A DNA stretch of 64,000 nucleotides from assembly GCA_036346355.1 (NCBI GenBank), contig CM070590.1, forward strand, positions 45,479,749-45,543,748, given 5' to 3'. The notes below the pieces were generated by a model that saw nothing but the letters and a program-made list of their open reading frames with translations, had not been told where the DNA came from and searched no databases. This stretch comes from Rhipidocladum racemiflorum (taxonomy: Eukaryota > Streptophyta > Magnoliopsida > Poales > Poaceae). Shown here piece after piece: positions 1 through 11,174 of this stretch. The first letter of the stretch is position 1, and every line of letters begins with the position of its first letter. The position numbers and the translations under genes are program-made.

Positions 1-220
1 AATCAATCCCAACCGTTGGATCAAGATCCAGCGGTGAGATCCGCCGTCACGGTTGAGCCGTGTCGACCCAAACCTGTTCGCGCCCGGTCCGATCGGGGCC
101 GCTGATCTGGACACGTGGGCGGTTCTCGTGCCGTCTTCCTCGCCGAGTCCGAGCCGGACTCCGCCGCCGAAAGTCGCGCCGCGTAATCGACTAGGGCTCG
201 CGCCGAGCACGCCTCCGGGG

Positions 221-229
221 CTATTTAAT
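221..229 (+). promoter_or_regulatory. TATA-like box in E0 LTR
   Basis: CTATTTAAT lies at the same LTR position as CTATTTAAA in the E1 LTRs (52473-52481 and 61624-61633), just before a GC-rich, CCG-rich leader. It is the best candidate for the LTR core promoter. The call rests on position and motif only. Confidence 0.5.
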
Positions 230-1483
230 GCCGGATCGCACCGAGGACCGCCGTGACTTTGCGCTACTTTTGCCTTAGCTTGCTAAACCCTAGCGGCCGC
301 CGCTTGCTCGGGATTGCTCGCCGTAGTAGCTTAGGGTATTGTGGTGGTTTTTCTCACCTTCCGCCGCCGCCCGTCGCCGAGGAGAAGGAGGCGAATCGGA
401 TCTCGAGCCAAGGCGACTCGAGCGTGACCACGCACGCGTCGCCGGAGGAGCCTGTAGCGCGCGCTCTTGGTCATCGTCCCGTCTCCGGTGCCCAAGCCTC
501 GCGGCGCCATCGCCGGACTTCGCGAGCTCGGTGAACCGCCGATCAGATCGGACGGTTGAGGTGAGTTCACGTGTCCCCAACCCGATTGGATGCGACCGTT
601 GGATCAAGATCCAGCGGTTCACAATTGCCACGCGTGCGTAGTAGTGTTATTATAGGATTAGATGCGACCGTCCGATCTATATCGACCGGCCCACGATAAA
701 CGAGTAGTTTCAACGTGTTAACCCTGGATCTAATCCGCGCCGTTTATTTTCAAACCAACGGCCGTGATTGCGCCACGTGTCGGGAAGTTGGACCGACGCG
801 TCGGCCGGCCCACGCTGGCGGCGTAGACGCCGACACGCGGGCCCGCGTGTCGAGGGCCCGCATGTCGGTATTGTCTCGGGCCGACGGCGTCGAAGAATGA
901 CGCTGGCCGGGTCCCACTGTCGACAGTGGTTTGAGTCCCCGCCGACGTCGGCGATGGCGTCACTCGAGTGGGCCCACATGTCGGGCCGACACGTGAAGTC
1001 GTGGACCGAGTCCACAGTGGACCCAAGCCGAGCGTGGACCGAGTCCATGGACCGGTGACGTCGACCAACCAATCGAGAGGCTGCCACGTGTCTATGCCGA
1101 CGCAATAATTAATTTCCGAAAAGAAAATGATTTATTAATTCGAAATATTGATTCAAATTTAGATTCAAACTTCAAACGCTTATAACTTTAGCGTTTCAAC
1201 TCCGATTTGAGTGATTCAAATTTCTAAATTTGTATAAAATTGAGATCTACCTAAATATGAATTTTATTTAATTTTTGGACTAAAGTTTTTCTCTGTAATA
1301 TTATTTAATTGATTATTTAAACTTTAATAAATCATAACTTTTGCATTTTAACTCCGATTTGGACGATTCCAGTTCCTAAAAATCCAGAAAATTATGTTCT
1401 TTCTGTTTATGGATTTTATTTGGAGTTTTGGGATGTTTTTGCCTATTGTTTATTTGTGTATTGCTATTTGCACGCTTTACGAG

Positions 1484-2810
1484 TAGACGTTGAAGTGCCG
1501 GAAGGATTCGAAGGAGAAGTATTGACTCAGGATCCAACTCAAGACCAAGAGCAAGTACTTTTTGAAGGCAAGTTGTGCTTTGACCATGTTGATCCTATTT
1601 CGAAATCTATTTTGATTTAAACTATTGCATGCTAGTTCAATTAGAGAGATACTTTGTTTAAACATGGGGGATAGATAAATACCAATTTGCTGTATGACAC
1701 CTTGATTATTTAAGTATGTGCCATGACCCTTGTCACCCTAGTTGTGGTTTACTAGTTGGACATTATTAAATTGCCAACCTGGGTTTAGACCGTTGTAGTA
1801 TACTGTTTAGACCTGCTACGTGCTCATAACATGATTTTGGACAATCAAATGTTAATATTGACTTAATGATATATTGAACCTGTTTTGGAAAAGTATCATG
1901 TGATGTTGATGGCACGTGGTGCATGGTAATCAACTGGGGTTTGATAAACGATTTCGGCCAGGGGCATGTGGCAAAGAGTAATCAGTGGGCGGTTGTGGCA
2001 TTGGGAGTGCTGATTTGGTTCTTCGGGTAGTCTTGCCCTGGTCACTCTAAGGACTTAACCTTGCAAGCCTTTGAACTGGGTCATACTTGCAACCACATGG
2101 CTGGAATGGGACGGCCCTAGTTGACTAAGTCGCTAAGGACTCACTTGTGGAGCCTCAGGGTGTCAATTACACCGTTTGTGTGATTGTTCGGGGCGTATCG
2201 TGGGCGTGGCCAGATACCCATCTAACGGTGTGTTGGTCCCATACTTCGCCTTGGCTAAGGGAAGGGATGGTGTAGAGCACGAACCGGAGAGGACCACTGT
2301 GTTGTTTGAGGCTTAGAAAGGCTTTGTTACGGTATCTCGCCTTTGTGGTGTTTGACTGTATCTTGTGGGTAAAGTGCATAACCTCTGCAGAGTGTAGAAT
2401 CTATTTAAATAGCCGAGTCCACGGTACTGGACAATGCTCGGGAATTACAGTCAAGGGTTAGATTTTCTCAAAAATAACTTTGGTTTGAAAGGTTGGTTTG
2501 GTTTAACAATGAAGATGATGGAAATGTGGTTTAGGATGGGGAAAAATGTTTACTAAACTTCTTGAAAAGTTATTTATGCTTTACTTATTTTTACTGCTTT
2601 CGAATCTACTTATATTACTTGTCAAATGCTGTTTACTGCGAATATACCTTGTGCTATTCCTTTGTACCAAGCCATGCATATAGTATATTAGCCTGCGTGC
2701 ATGCATGACTTGCCGAGTACCAAGTACTCACCCTTGCCTCAACACAACACCAGTTGAAGAGGAGACTACGCCCGGCGGAGGAGGAACTCCAAGAGGATCT
2801 GTCTACTTAG
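1484..2810 (+). other. split small ORF inside LTR (E0 copy)
   Basis: An acidic reading frame at about 1484-1567 (VEVPEGFEGEVLTQDPTQ and following) stops making sense at AAG|GCAAGT. It appears to resume at 2754 after CACCAG with a frame beginning VEEETTP. The intervening 1186 bp has GC-AG ends. In this copy the second block is frameshifted at a CCAG/CCTGG-like site compared with E1. The same two blocks occur in the other 3.5 kb LTRs. Whether it is translated is unknown. Confidence 0.4.
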
Positions 2811-3104
2811 GGATGCGAGCCCGGTCGATTGCACGTGGTATCTTTGGATGGCGCCACGATGTTACCTTATTTGATTTTCCGCTGCTATTATTTTTCTCTG
2901 AATAAGTTTCGCCTTGAGAGGCATACATTTGTAATTTGACCATAAGGTCGAGTAACCAGTTTGGTTATTTAAATAAAGTACTTTATTGGTATCGAGTGGT
3001 ATGATTGTGATATTTACCAATGTTAAGACTGTGTGCACTAGCGCGTTCCTGGACTAGTGCTGAATACACAGAGGGTCCGGATTTGCAAATTCGGGGTCCC
3101 GACA

Positions 3105-5047
3105 GTATCCCGATCTCAGATCAATCTTGAAGAAAACTCCGGCTCCTCTCAGCTGATCAAACAGATCATCGATCCTGGGTAGCGGGTACTTATTCTTCAC
3201 GGTGACTTCATTGAGTGCACGGTAGTCAATGCACATCCTGAAACTCCCGTCCTTCTTCTTGACAAACAAAACTGGCGCTCCCCACGGCGACGAACTCGGT
3301 CTGATAAATCCTTTCTCCATTAGCTCTTCAAGTTGCTTCTTCATCTCTACCAATTCTTCGATGGACATCCGATAAGGTCTCTTTGCTATCGGTGTTGTAC
3401 CAGGTACAAGCTCTATCACAAACTCTATGTCCCTATTTGGCGGCATACCAGGTAGATCTTCAGGAAAAACATCTGGGTACTCATTCACCACTGAAACATC
3501 CTCTTTGCTGATTGCCTTGGTACTGTTAACCATCAACTGACCATCTCTAATGGCGGTAGCTTGAAATTCCACTTTCTTTCCACACGGGCTCTCAACTGAG
3601 ATAGTCCTTCGTCCACAATCCAATACGGCCTTGTGCTTGGATAACCAATCCATTCCCAAAATAACATCTAAGGTCTCGGTCTCCAAAATAATAAGGTTCG
3701 CTAGAACTCTATCCCATCTATTAATATTCTCACCCCAGAACATCCTACTTTAGTTCGGAGTTCGGAACCAGGGGTTTGAACCAAAAGCATGCATTTAAGT
3801 CTTGCAATCTCCAAATCATTTTTAGTAGCAAAGCCTTGTGAAACAAACGAATGCAAAGCTCCAGAATCAAACAAAATCAAGGTGCAGTCTTGAGTTAACA
3901 TGTAACTTACCCAAGACTGACGTCCGTGGCATTCGCGGTGCATCTGCGGTGACATGATTGACTCGGCCTCTCACCACGGATGCAGGGTGCTGCTCCTGGT
4001 CTTTGGCATCCTAGTTGGTGTGGATCCCAGTTGAAGCGGCCCGGGGTCACTCCTGCTGTCTTCTTAGGACAAGCTGTTGGCAAAGTGTCACGGCTCGTTA
4101 CAATTGTAGCGGCGTCTTCATCCCCTGTTATTTGCTGAAGCGGTGTTTACGGCTGGTCTTTGGGTCGATAGTTCTGATTGATGGGTCTTGGTGCTGGTGA
4201 CGGTGTCCTTGTTGTATTCTGCGACTGGATTCTGAAAAACTGATTTGGTGCAACTCTCAAACATTGTTGTGCTCCCTGACGCGATCCCTGATGCTGCATC
4301 CTGCGCTTCCTGTTCTCATCCAGTTCCTTGCGCTTGTCCTCAAGAATGAGCGCCTTATTCACAAGCTCCTGGAAATGCGGAAAGGTGTGGGTGATCAGTC
4401 CCACTGTAGTCTGAGTTAAGTCCCTTCATGAAGCGAGACTGCGGCTTTATCTGTCGCTACATCCTTAGGCGCGTAGCGTACAAGGCTGTGTGAACTTGTT
4501 CGGTATTCTGACCACAGTGATTACCTTGCTTGATGCTCTGAACTCCTCGTTCTTGAGATCCATGATTCCTTGAGCACGTGATCTTGACAAAACGCGTTGT
4601 GAACTCCTCCCAAGTGATGTCACGAGGGTTCTCTTGCGTGGCACGAAGTTCTCCCACCATTCGTAATTGTTCCTTCCAAGCGATGAGAAGCGTAGAGTAC
4701 CTTCTCATTTCCTATGCATTGAGCAATGTGTAGCTTCCTCTCAATTGACCTTAACGATCATCGGCCTCCAACGGATTGGCATTCCCGAGAAAAAGTGGGT
4801 GGATGAGTCCTCATGAACTCGGCAGTCTTGTATTCTGGCATTGTCCCTGATTAACTTGATTAGCAGTGGCCTGAGCAGTGACGTGTTGCATCTGTTGCAT
4901 CATGGCATGCATCAACTGAGTCTGAGCAGCAAGAAAAGCTCCGAAATTCTGCATATCAACTGGCGGTGCTGGTGCTCCATCATTGGGGTTTTCTGCTGGG
5001 CGAGAACCACTTCCATTGCCTCCAAGGTTTCCGCGGGTGTTCACCAT
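3105..5047 (-). pseudogene. gag-pol: gag-pol fragment of E3 (Gag, PR, partial RT)
   Basis: The start is ATG at 5047 (MVNTRGN, the same start as in E1 and E2). Gag continues through about 4150 in several frames. The protease motif LFDSGALHSFVS lies around 3845-3880, where the usual DSGAS has become DSGAL. RT is open from about 3743: EEL/KGFIRPSSSPWGAPVLFVKKKDG, then CIDYRALNEVTVKNKYPLPR, then FFKIDLRSGY, where it is cut by the E0 LTR. The YxDD-type catalytic box is not present in this fragment. In Ty3/gypsy elements this polyprotein forms the particle and copies the RNA. Several frameshifts make it non-functional as read. Confidence 0.85.
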
Positions 5048-5332
5048 CTGTCTATTGCTCCAAGGTTTCAGAGATGAGAGGGAAACAGGAATAGACAAGT
5101 AATATGGAACTTATGCGGGGCGAAAGGTTTAACTTAAAGTCCAACTTTATTATTTTAATCAATAGTAACTTGGTATGGTTGCTTACAATGCCTAGGGGCC
5201 TTGCAACACATACTGCACACTCAGCAAGCAATGAAAATCCAAATCGAACTAACACTGGAGTCTAACGCCTAAAGGGTGACTCTTTATTCTATGACGCGAC
5301 TTGGCGAAGGAGTCTCACTATAGAACCTACGC

Positions 5333-5820
5333 TCACTCATCGAGAAAACCTCCACGGCCTGGGTACGGACGCTGCGGCATAGGCGCGAAACGATCGCCAT
5401 GTCCAGCAACTGTGTCATCTGTGGTAGTCGAAGAAGTAGTGTCCTCCTCAAGCTCCGGCTCCTCCGGGTCTGGCTCGTGTAGCTCGAGTACTGGCTCCGG
5501 CTCTGGTGCGTATAACGCCGTCTCTAACTCTCCAATCCTCTGGCGTAGATACGGGTAATGTGCCGCATTGCTCGTCGTGACGCCTCTTGGATACCCATCT
5601 GCATTGTAGACCTCCTGGCAGTGCAATGTATCGGGCGATTGCCTGGGCCCTTCTTCCTAGCAGGTACCACAATCTTCACGTCACAAGCCTTGATCAATCC
5701 TGCTTGTCTGATCACGTCCACTTGGTATTGCGGCTTCTCAAAATCTCCGAGTGCAGAGCATACGCCAAAGTTCATGGCGTGACCAACCTCCAGATCTACG
5801 TAGTTGAACTCTCCCTCCAT
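5333..5820 (-). pseudogene. leader ORF upstream of gag (E3 copy)
   Basis: It lies between the primer-binding site and gag on the element's sense strand. The start is ATG at 5820 (MEGEFNYVDLEVGHA), and a frame change occurs near 5600. The C-terminus GGFLDE is shared with the E2 copy. E1 and E2 carry the same ORF in the same place. I do not recognise a domain. The E3 copy lacks most of the middle helical segment seen in E1 (ARFVVAQEDVLDNTSKELQK and following). It is shorter than the E1 copy (about 710 bp). Confidence 0.6.
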
Positions 5821-6019
5821 CTGTCACAAGAGTGCTCACGTAAGAACTCGAAATTTTTAAATCGTGACAAGGTAAGGAAAAATTCAGCAAGAGACAAGAA
5901 AAGAGAGAAGGGAATAAGTCGAGATGTCATTTCTTATCTTGACGAACTTTTAACCTTTAGAAAATAGGTTTTAACCTCTCTACAACCATTCTAGCTAGGG
6001 TTGAGCCTATGGTCAGTAT

Positions 6020-6032
6020 GGCTCTGATACCA
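6020..6032 (-). other. primer-binding site of E3
   Basis: The minus strand reads TGGTATCAGAGCC immediately after the 5' LTR end. It matches the 3' end of initiator tRNA-Met, the usual plant LTR-retrotransposon primer. Confidence 0.85.
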
Positions 6033-6036
6033 CCTC

Positions 6037-7649
6037 TGTCAGAACCCGAATCTGCAAATCCGGACCCTCTGTGTATTCAGCACTAGTCCAGGAACGCGCT
6101 AGTGCACACAGTCTTAACATCGGTAAATAGCACAATCATACCACTCGATACTAACAAAGTACTTTAATTAAATAGTCAAACTGGTTGCTCGACCTTATGG
6201 TCAAGTTACAAATATACGCCACGCAGGGCGAAACTTATTAAAAGAGAAATAATAGCAGTGGAAAATAAGATAACTTCGTGGCGCCATCCAGTATACCACA
6301 GGCAACTGACTGGGCTCGCTCCCTAAGTAGACGGTTCCTCTTAGAGCTCCTCCTCCAAAGCTGGTGTAGTCTCCTCTTCAACTTGCCTTCAAAAAGTACT
6401 TGCTCTTGGTCCTGAGCTGGCTCCTGGGTCAATACTTCTCCTTCGAATTCTTCCGGCACTTCAACGTCTACTCGTAACGCGTGCAAATAGAAACAAATGA
6501 ATAAAACAGTAGACAAAAAGTATCCAAACATCCAAATAAAGTTCATAAACAGAGAGAACATAATTTTATGAATTTTTAGAAACTGGAATCATCAAATTCG
6601 GAGTTTAAATGCAAAAGTTATAGCATTTTGAAGTTTAAATAATCAATTAAATAATATTACAGAGGACAACTTTAGTCCAAAAATTAAATAAAATTTGTCA
6701 TTAGGTAGATCTCAATTTTATACAAATTTAGAAATTTGAATCACTCAAATCGGAGTTGAAACGCAAAAGTTATAAGCGTTTGAAGTTTGAAACAAAATCT
6801 GAAATCATTATTTCGAATTAATAAATCATTTTCTTTTTCGGAAATTAATTATTGTGTCAGCGAGGACATGTGGCAGCCTCTGATTGGGCCGGTGGCGTCG
6901 GCCGATCCATGGGCTCACCACGGCTTGGCAGTCCGCGTGGACTGGTCCACGGTCGGCAGGTGGGACCACTCGGGTAGCGTCATTGCGGCGTCGGCGAAGC
7001 GACCGCAGTGGCAGTGGGACCTTTGTGGCGTCATGGGTGGCGTCAGCTTTGCCGCGATTGGGGTGGCCGACGGGTGGGCCCGTCTTGGCGTCATGGTGCG
7101 GTTCGCGGCGTCGGCCGACTTTCGCGGGCGGCGTGTCGGCGTCACCTGCCAGCGTCTGGCGGCCGTGCGGTCCATCTTCCGCACACGTGGCTCAATCTCG
7201 GCCGTTGATTTGAAAATCAACGGCCCAGATTGGATCTGGCTCTCACGCGTTTGGGTTAACGCGTTTGATCTGGACCGTTGGATCTAGATCCAACGGTTGA
7301 GATTGGATCTGGGGTTTTTGGATTGGAATCTCACCGGCGGTGACGTGGCGTGATCCTAGCCGTGCGATGGTGATCCGACGGTCCACGAAGCTCGGGGTCG
7401 GCGATGGCAGCGCGGCGGAGCTGGGAACGGCGACACGGGCAACGGCATTTGCGGGCTCCTCCGGCGAGGTGAGTCCTCCCCTCGGGTGCGTCTCGTCACG
7501 GGGAGTCCGGATCTGGGGTCAACGGCAGCGAAGGACGACGGACGGCGGCGGGACGAAGCAAAAACCTCAGCGGAGAGGGATTCCAACTCTGGCCGAGCTC
7601 GCGGCTACCGCGGCGGCTCCGACGGGGTGGGTTAGGGCTACTGAGTGCG
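6037..7649 (-). repeat. 5' LTR of E3, proximal part
   Basis: It starts TGTCAGAACCCG next to the primer-binding site and matches the family LTR, but it lacks about 1.2 kb. At 6377-6394 the frame block ending GAAGGCAAG is joined directly to TTGAAGAGGAG, whereas the other LTRs have about 1190 bp between them. It is broken at 7649 by the insertion of E2 and continues at 20326. The AT-rich block lies at about 6500-6850 and the GC-rich leader at about 6880-7640. It holds no other gene. Confidence 0.85.
7645..7649. repeat. target-site duplication of E2, left copy
   Basis: GTGCG directly precedes TGTCGGGACC of E2 and is repeated at 20321-20325. Confidence 0.9.
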
Positions 7650-10600
7650 TGTCGGGACCCGAATTTGCAAATCCGGACCCTCTGTGTATTCAAGACTAGT
7701 CCAGAACGCAGCTAGTGCACACAATCCTTAACATCGGTATATATCACAATCATACCAAACGATACTATCAAAGTACTTTATTTAAATAATCAAAGGGTTA
7801 CTCGACCTTATGGCCGAGTTACAAATATATGCCTTGTAAGGCGAAACTTATTAAAAGAGAAATAACAGCCGGAAAATCAAATAAACTTCGTGGCGCCATC
7901 CAAGATACCACAGCAACCGATCGGGCTCGCATCCCTAAGTAGACGGGTCCTCTTGGAACTCCTCCTCCGAACCGGCGTAGTCTCCTCTTCAACTGTATTG
8001 TGTTGAGGCAAGGGTGAGTACTTGGTACTCAAAGCAAGTCATGCACGTAATGCAAGCTAATATACTATATGCATGGCTTGGTACAAAGGAATAGCTCAGG
8101 TATATTTGCAAAGAAATGTGACTTTGACAAGTAATAAAAGTAGATTCGAAAGCGGTAGAAATAAGTAAAGCATAAATAACTTTTCAAGAAGTTTAACAAA
8201 CATTTTCCCATCCTAAACCATATTTCCATCATCTTCTTTGTTAAACCAACCCAACTTTTTCAAATCCAAGTTATTTTCGTAAAGTCTAACCCTTATTGTA
8301 ATTCAGAGCATTGTCCATCAGTGGACTCGGCTTATTCAAATAGATTCTACACTCTGCAGAGGTTATGCACTTTACCCACAAGATACAAATCAAACACCAC
8401 AAAGGCGAGTTCAGTAAATAAAGCCTTTCTAAGCCTCAAACAACACAGGTGGTCCTCTCCTGTAAGTGCTCTACACCATCCCTTCCCTTAGCCAAGGCGA
8501 AGTATGGGACCAACACACCGTTAGATGGGTACCTGGCCACAGCCACGATACGCTCCCCCGTACAATCACACAAACGGTGTAACTGACACCCTGAGGCTCC
8601 ACAAGTGAGTCCTTAGCGACTTAGTCAACTAGGGCCGTCCCATTCCAGCCATGTGGTTGCAAGTATGACCCAGTTCAAAGGCTTGCAAGGTTAAGTCCTT
8701 AGAGTGACCAGGCAAGACTACCCGAAACCAAATCAACACTCCCAATGCCACAATCGGCCCACTGACATTACTCTTGCCACATGCCCTGGCCGAAATCGTT
8801 TATCAAACCCCAGTTGATTACCATGCACCACGTGCCGTCAACATCACATGATACTTTTCCAAAACAGGTTCAATATATCATTAAGTCCATATTAGCATTT
8901 GATTGTCCAAAATCATGTCATGAGCACGTAGTGTGTCTAAGCAAAGATACTACAACGGTCTAAACCCATGTTGGCAATTTAATAATGTCCAACTAGTAAA
9001 CCACAACTAGGGTGACAAGGGATCATGGCACATACTTAGATAATCAAGGTGTCGTACAGCAATTTGGTATTTATCTAACCCCCATGTTTAAACAAAGTAT
9101 CTTTCTAATTGATCTAGCATGCAATAGTTTAAATCAAAATAGTTTTCAAAATGGGATCAATATGGTCAAAGCACAACTTGCCTTCAAAAAGTACTTGCTC
9201 TTGGTCTTGAGTTGGATCCTGAGTCAACACTTCTCCTTCGAATCCTTCCAGCACTTCAACGTCTACTCGTAAAGCGTGCAAATAGCAAATACACAAATAA
9301 ACACTAGGCAAAAACATCCCAAAACTCCAAATAAAATCCATAAACAGAGAGAACATAATTTTCTGGATTTTTAGAAACTGGAATCGTCAAATTTGGAGTT
9401 AAAACGCAAAAGTTATGATTTATTAAAGTTTAAATAATCAATTAAATAATATTACAGAGAAAAACTTTAGTCCAAAAATTAAATAAAATTTATATTTAGG
9501 TAGATCTCAATTTTATACAAATTTAGAAATTTGAATCACTCAAATCGGAGTTGAAACGCAAAAGTTATAAGCGTTTGAAGTTTGAATCTAAATCAATTAT
9601 TAAACCGATTTATTAAATCATTTTCTTTTTTCGGAAATTAATTATTGCGTCAGCATGGACACGTGGCAGCCTCTGATTGGCCGGCTGACGTCAGCTGGTC
9701 CATGGACTTGGTCCATGCTCGGCTCGGGTCCACCGTGGACTCGGTCCACGACTCCACGTGAGACTGACATGTGGGCCCTCTCGGGTGACGTCATCGCTGA
9801 CGTCAGCGGAGCTCGACCACGGCCGGCAGTGGGGTCCATCGTGACGTCATGGGTGACGTCGGCGCTGGCTGATTAGCCATCGACATGCGGGCTCTCTCGA
9901 CACGCTGGCCTCAAGGTCGGCGCCACACGCACGCTGGCGGCGTGATTCGCCGACCGCGTCGGTCCAACTTCCGACACGTGGCGCAATCACGCACCGTTGA
10001 TTTGAAATTCAACGGCGGATTAGATCCAGGGTTAACACGTTAAACCACTCGATGATCGTGGTCGCTCGATCTAGATCGGACGGTCGGATCTAATCCTATA
10101 ATAGCACCGCTACAAGACGTGGCGACAGGAACCGCTGGATCTTGATCCAACGGCCCGCATCTAATCGGGTTTGGAACACGTGAACTCACCTCAACCGTCC
10201 GATCTGGATCTGACGGTCCTCTGAGCTCGCGGAGTCCGGCGATGGCGCGGCGAGGCTTGGGCACGGAGACGAGAACGACGACGAGCCCGACGGCTGCTCC
10301 GGTTGCTCCGGCGAGATGAAGGGTCCCTTCGGGTGCGTCTCGTCGCGGGGATCCCAGATCTGAGCTCCTTCTCGGCGGAAGACGACGGACGACGACGGAA
10401 AACGGCGCAAACCTTGGCGGAGGGAAGAGACAACTCCGGCGAGCGATTGCGGCTCAACGGGCGCGCTCGGCGAGATGGCTCTGGGAACGGTGCGCAAGGA
10501 TGAGGGCAACCTCGGGACGCGTCTCACGCTTTAAATAGCCTCGGCTCGTGCCCTGAGACGGAAACCTAATCCTACGGCGGCGGCGCGCGGCGGAGTCGGC

Positions 10601-11141
10601 TCGGTCTCGGCGAAGACGACGACTCTCACCGCCCACGTGGCACGATCAACGCGGCCACGATCGCGCAGCGATCGGATCCGGGCGGATCTGGCTCGAACCG
10701 TGCACGGCGGATCTCACCGTTGGATCTTGATCCAACGGTTGGGATTGATTAGGTTAGGAGTGGGTTCGGCCGAGTCACGGCTGGCCTCGGACTTAACTCG
10801 AGTCGACTCGGGCTGCGGATGAACACGATTTGACCCGAGTTTGATTTTCCAATGATTTAATATTTAAAATAATTCCTAGTAATTCATTTAATTCATTAAA
10901 AATAGCAAATGACTCGGAAAAATTCCAGAAAAATTCGAAAATACTTTGGATCATTTTGGACTCAAATAAAATATTTCCAACAAAAATTTATTTGCAAAAT
11001 TAAATTCTTCAATTATTTCAAAATGGAATAAATTCAAATAAATTCCAAATAAATCCAAATAAATTCCAGAAAATTCCAAAAATTCACCAAAGTGCCAAAT
11101 CACACATGAATTTAGGAAAAGTAAAATTTTGGGGTGTTACA
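7650..11141 (-). repeat. 3' LTR of E2
   Basis: 3492 bp; in window orientation it starts TGTCGGGACCC and ends GGGGTGTTACA. It matches 16811-20320. It includes the intron-like segment at about 7994-9182, the conserved small ORF at about 9183-9270, AT-rich blocks (9350-9650) and the GC-rich leader with TGACGTCA motifs (9660-9860). There is no other coding content. Confidence 0.92.
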
Positions 11142-11155
11142 AACCTCCTCTTAAT
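11142..11155 (-). other. polypurine tract of E2
   Basis: The minus strand reads ATTAAGAGGAGGTT directly before the 3' LTR. It is the site of plus-strand DNA priming. The E1 equivalent is at about 61007-61022. Confidence 0.75.
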
Positions 11156-11174
11156 AGAATCTCGTCCCCGAGAT

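Larger units (their letters stand above)
1..3104 (+). repeat. 3' LTR of Tekay-like element E0, partial
   Basis: This stretch aligns with the E1 5' LTR at 51865-55350 from about base 387 of that LTR to its end, so roughly 390 bp lie before the window. It ends at 3104 in ...GTCCCGACA, the same terminus as the other family LTRs. Directly afterwards the sequence changes to the minus-strand reverse transcriptase of another copy (E3). The simplest reading is that E0, in plus orientation, inserted into E3 and that this is its 3' LTR. GTATC at 3105-3109 would then be one copy of the target duplication, but the other copy is outside the window. It contains a GC-rich leader, AT-rich blocks near 1100-1420 and the split small reading frame annotated separately. 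Confidence 0.85.
3105..6036 (-). mobile_element. internal region of Tekay-like element E3, truncated
   Basis: The minus strand reads, from right to left, a tRNA-Met-type primer-binding site (6020-6032), a leader ORF, gag, protease and the first part of RT, ending abruptly at 3105 where E0 begins. RNase H, integrase, chromodomain and the 3' LTR are absent and should lie before the window if E0 simply inserted here. It is related to E1 and E2, but its LTR is structurally different (about 2.2 kb instead of 3.5 kb). Confidence 0.85.

Noticed and set aside
339..641. Frames in GC-rich LTR leaders (also 10186-10527, 19276-19698, 52477-52893, 61625-62044)
   Set aside because: Present on both strands of each LTR leader, with frames that change between copies.
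5301..5558. Ser/Gly-rich plus-strand frame
   Set aside because: Antisense of the leader ORF of E3; produced by its acidic Glu/Pro-rich tail.
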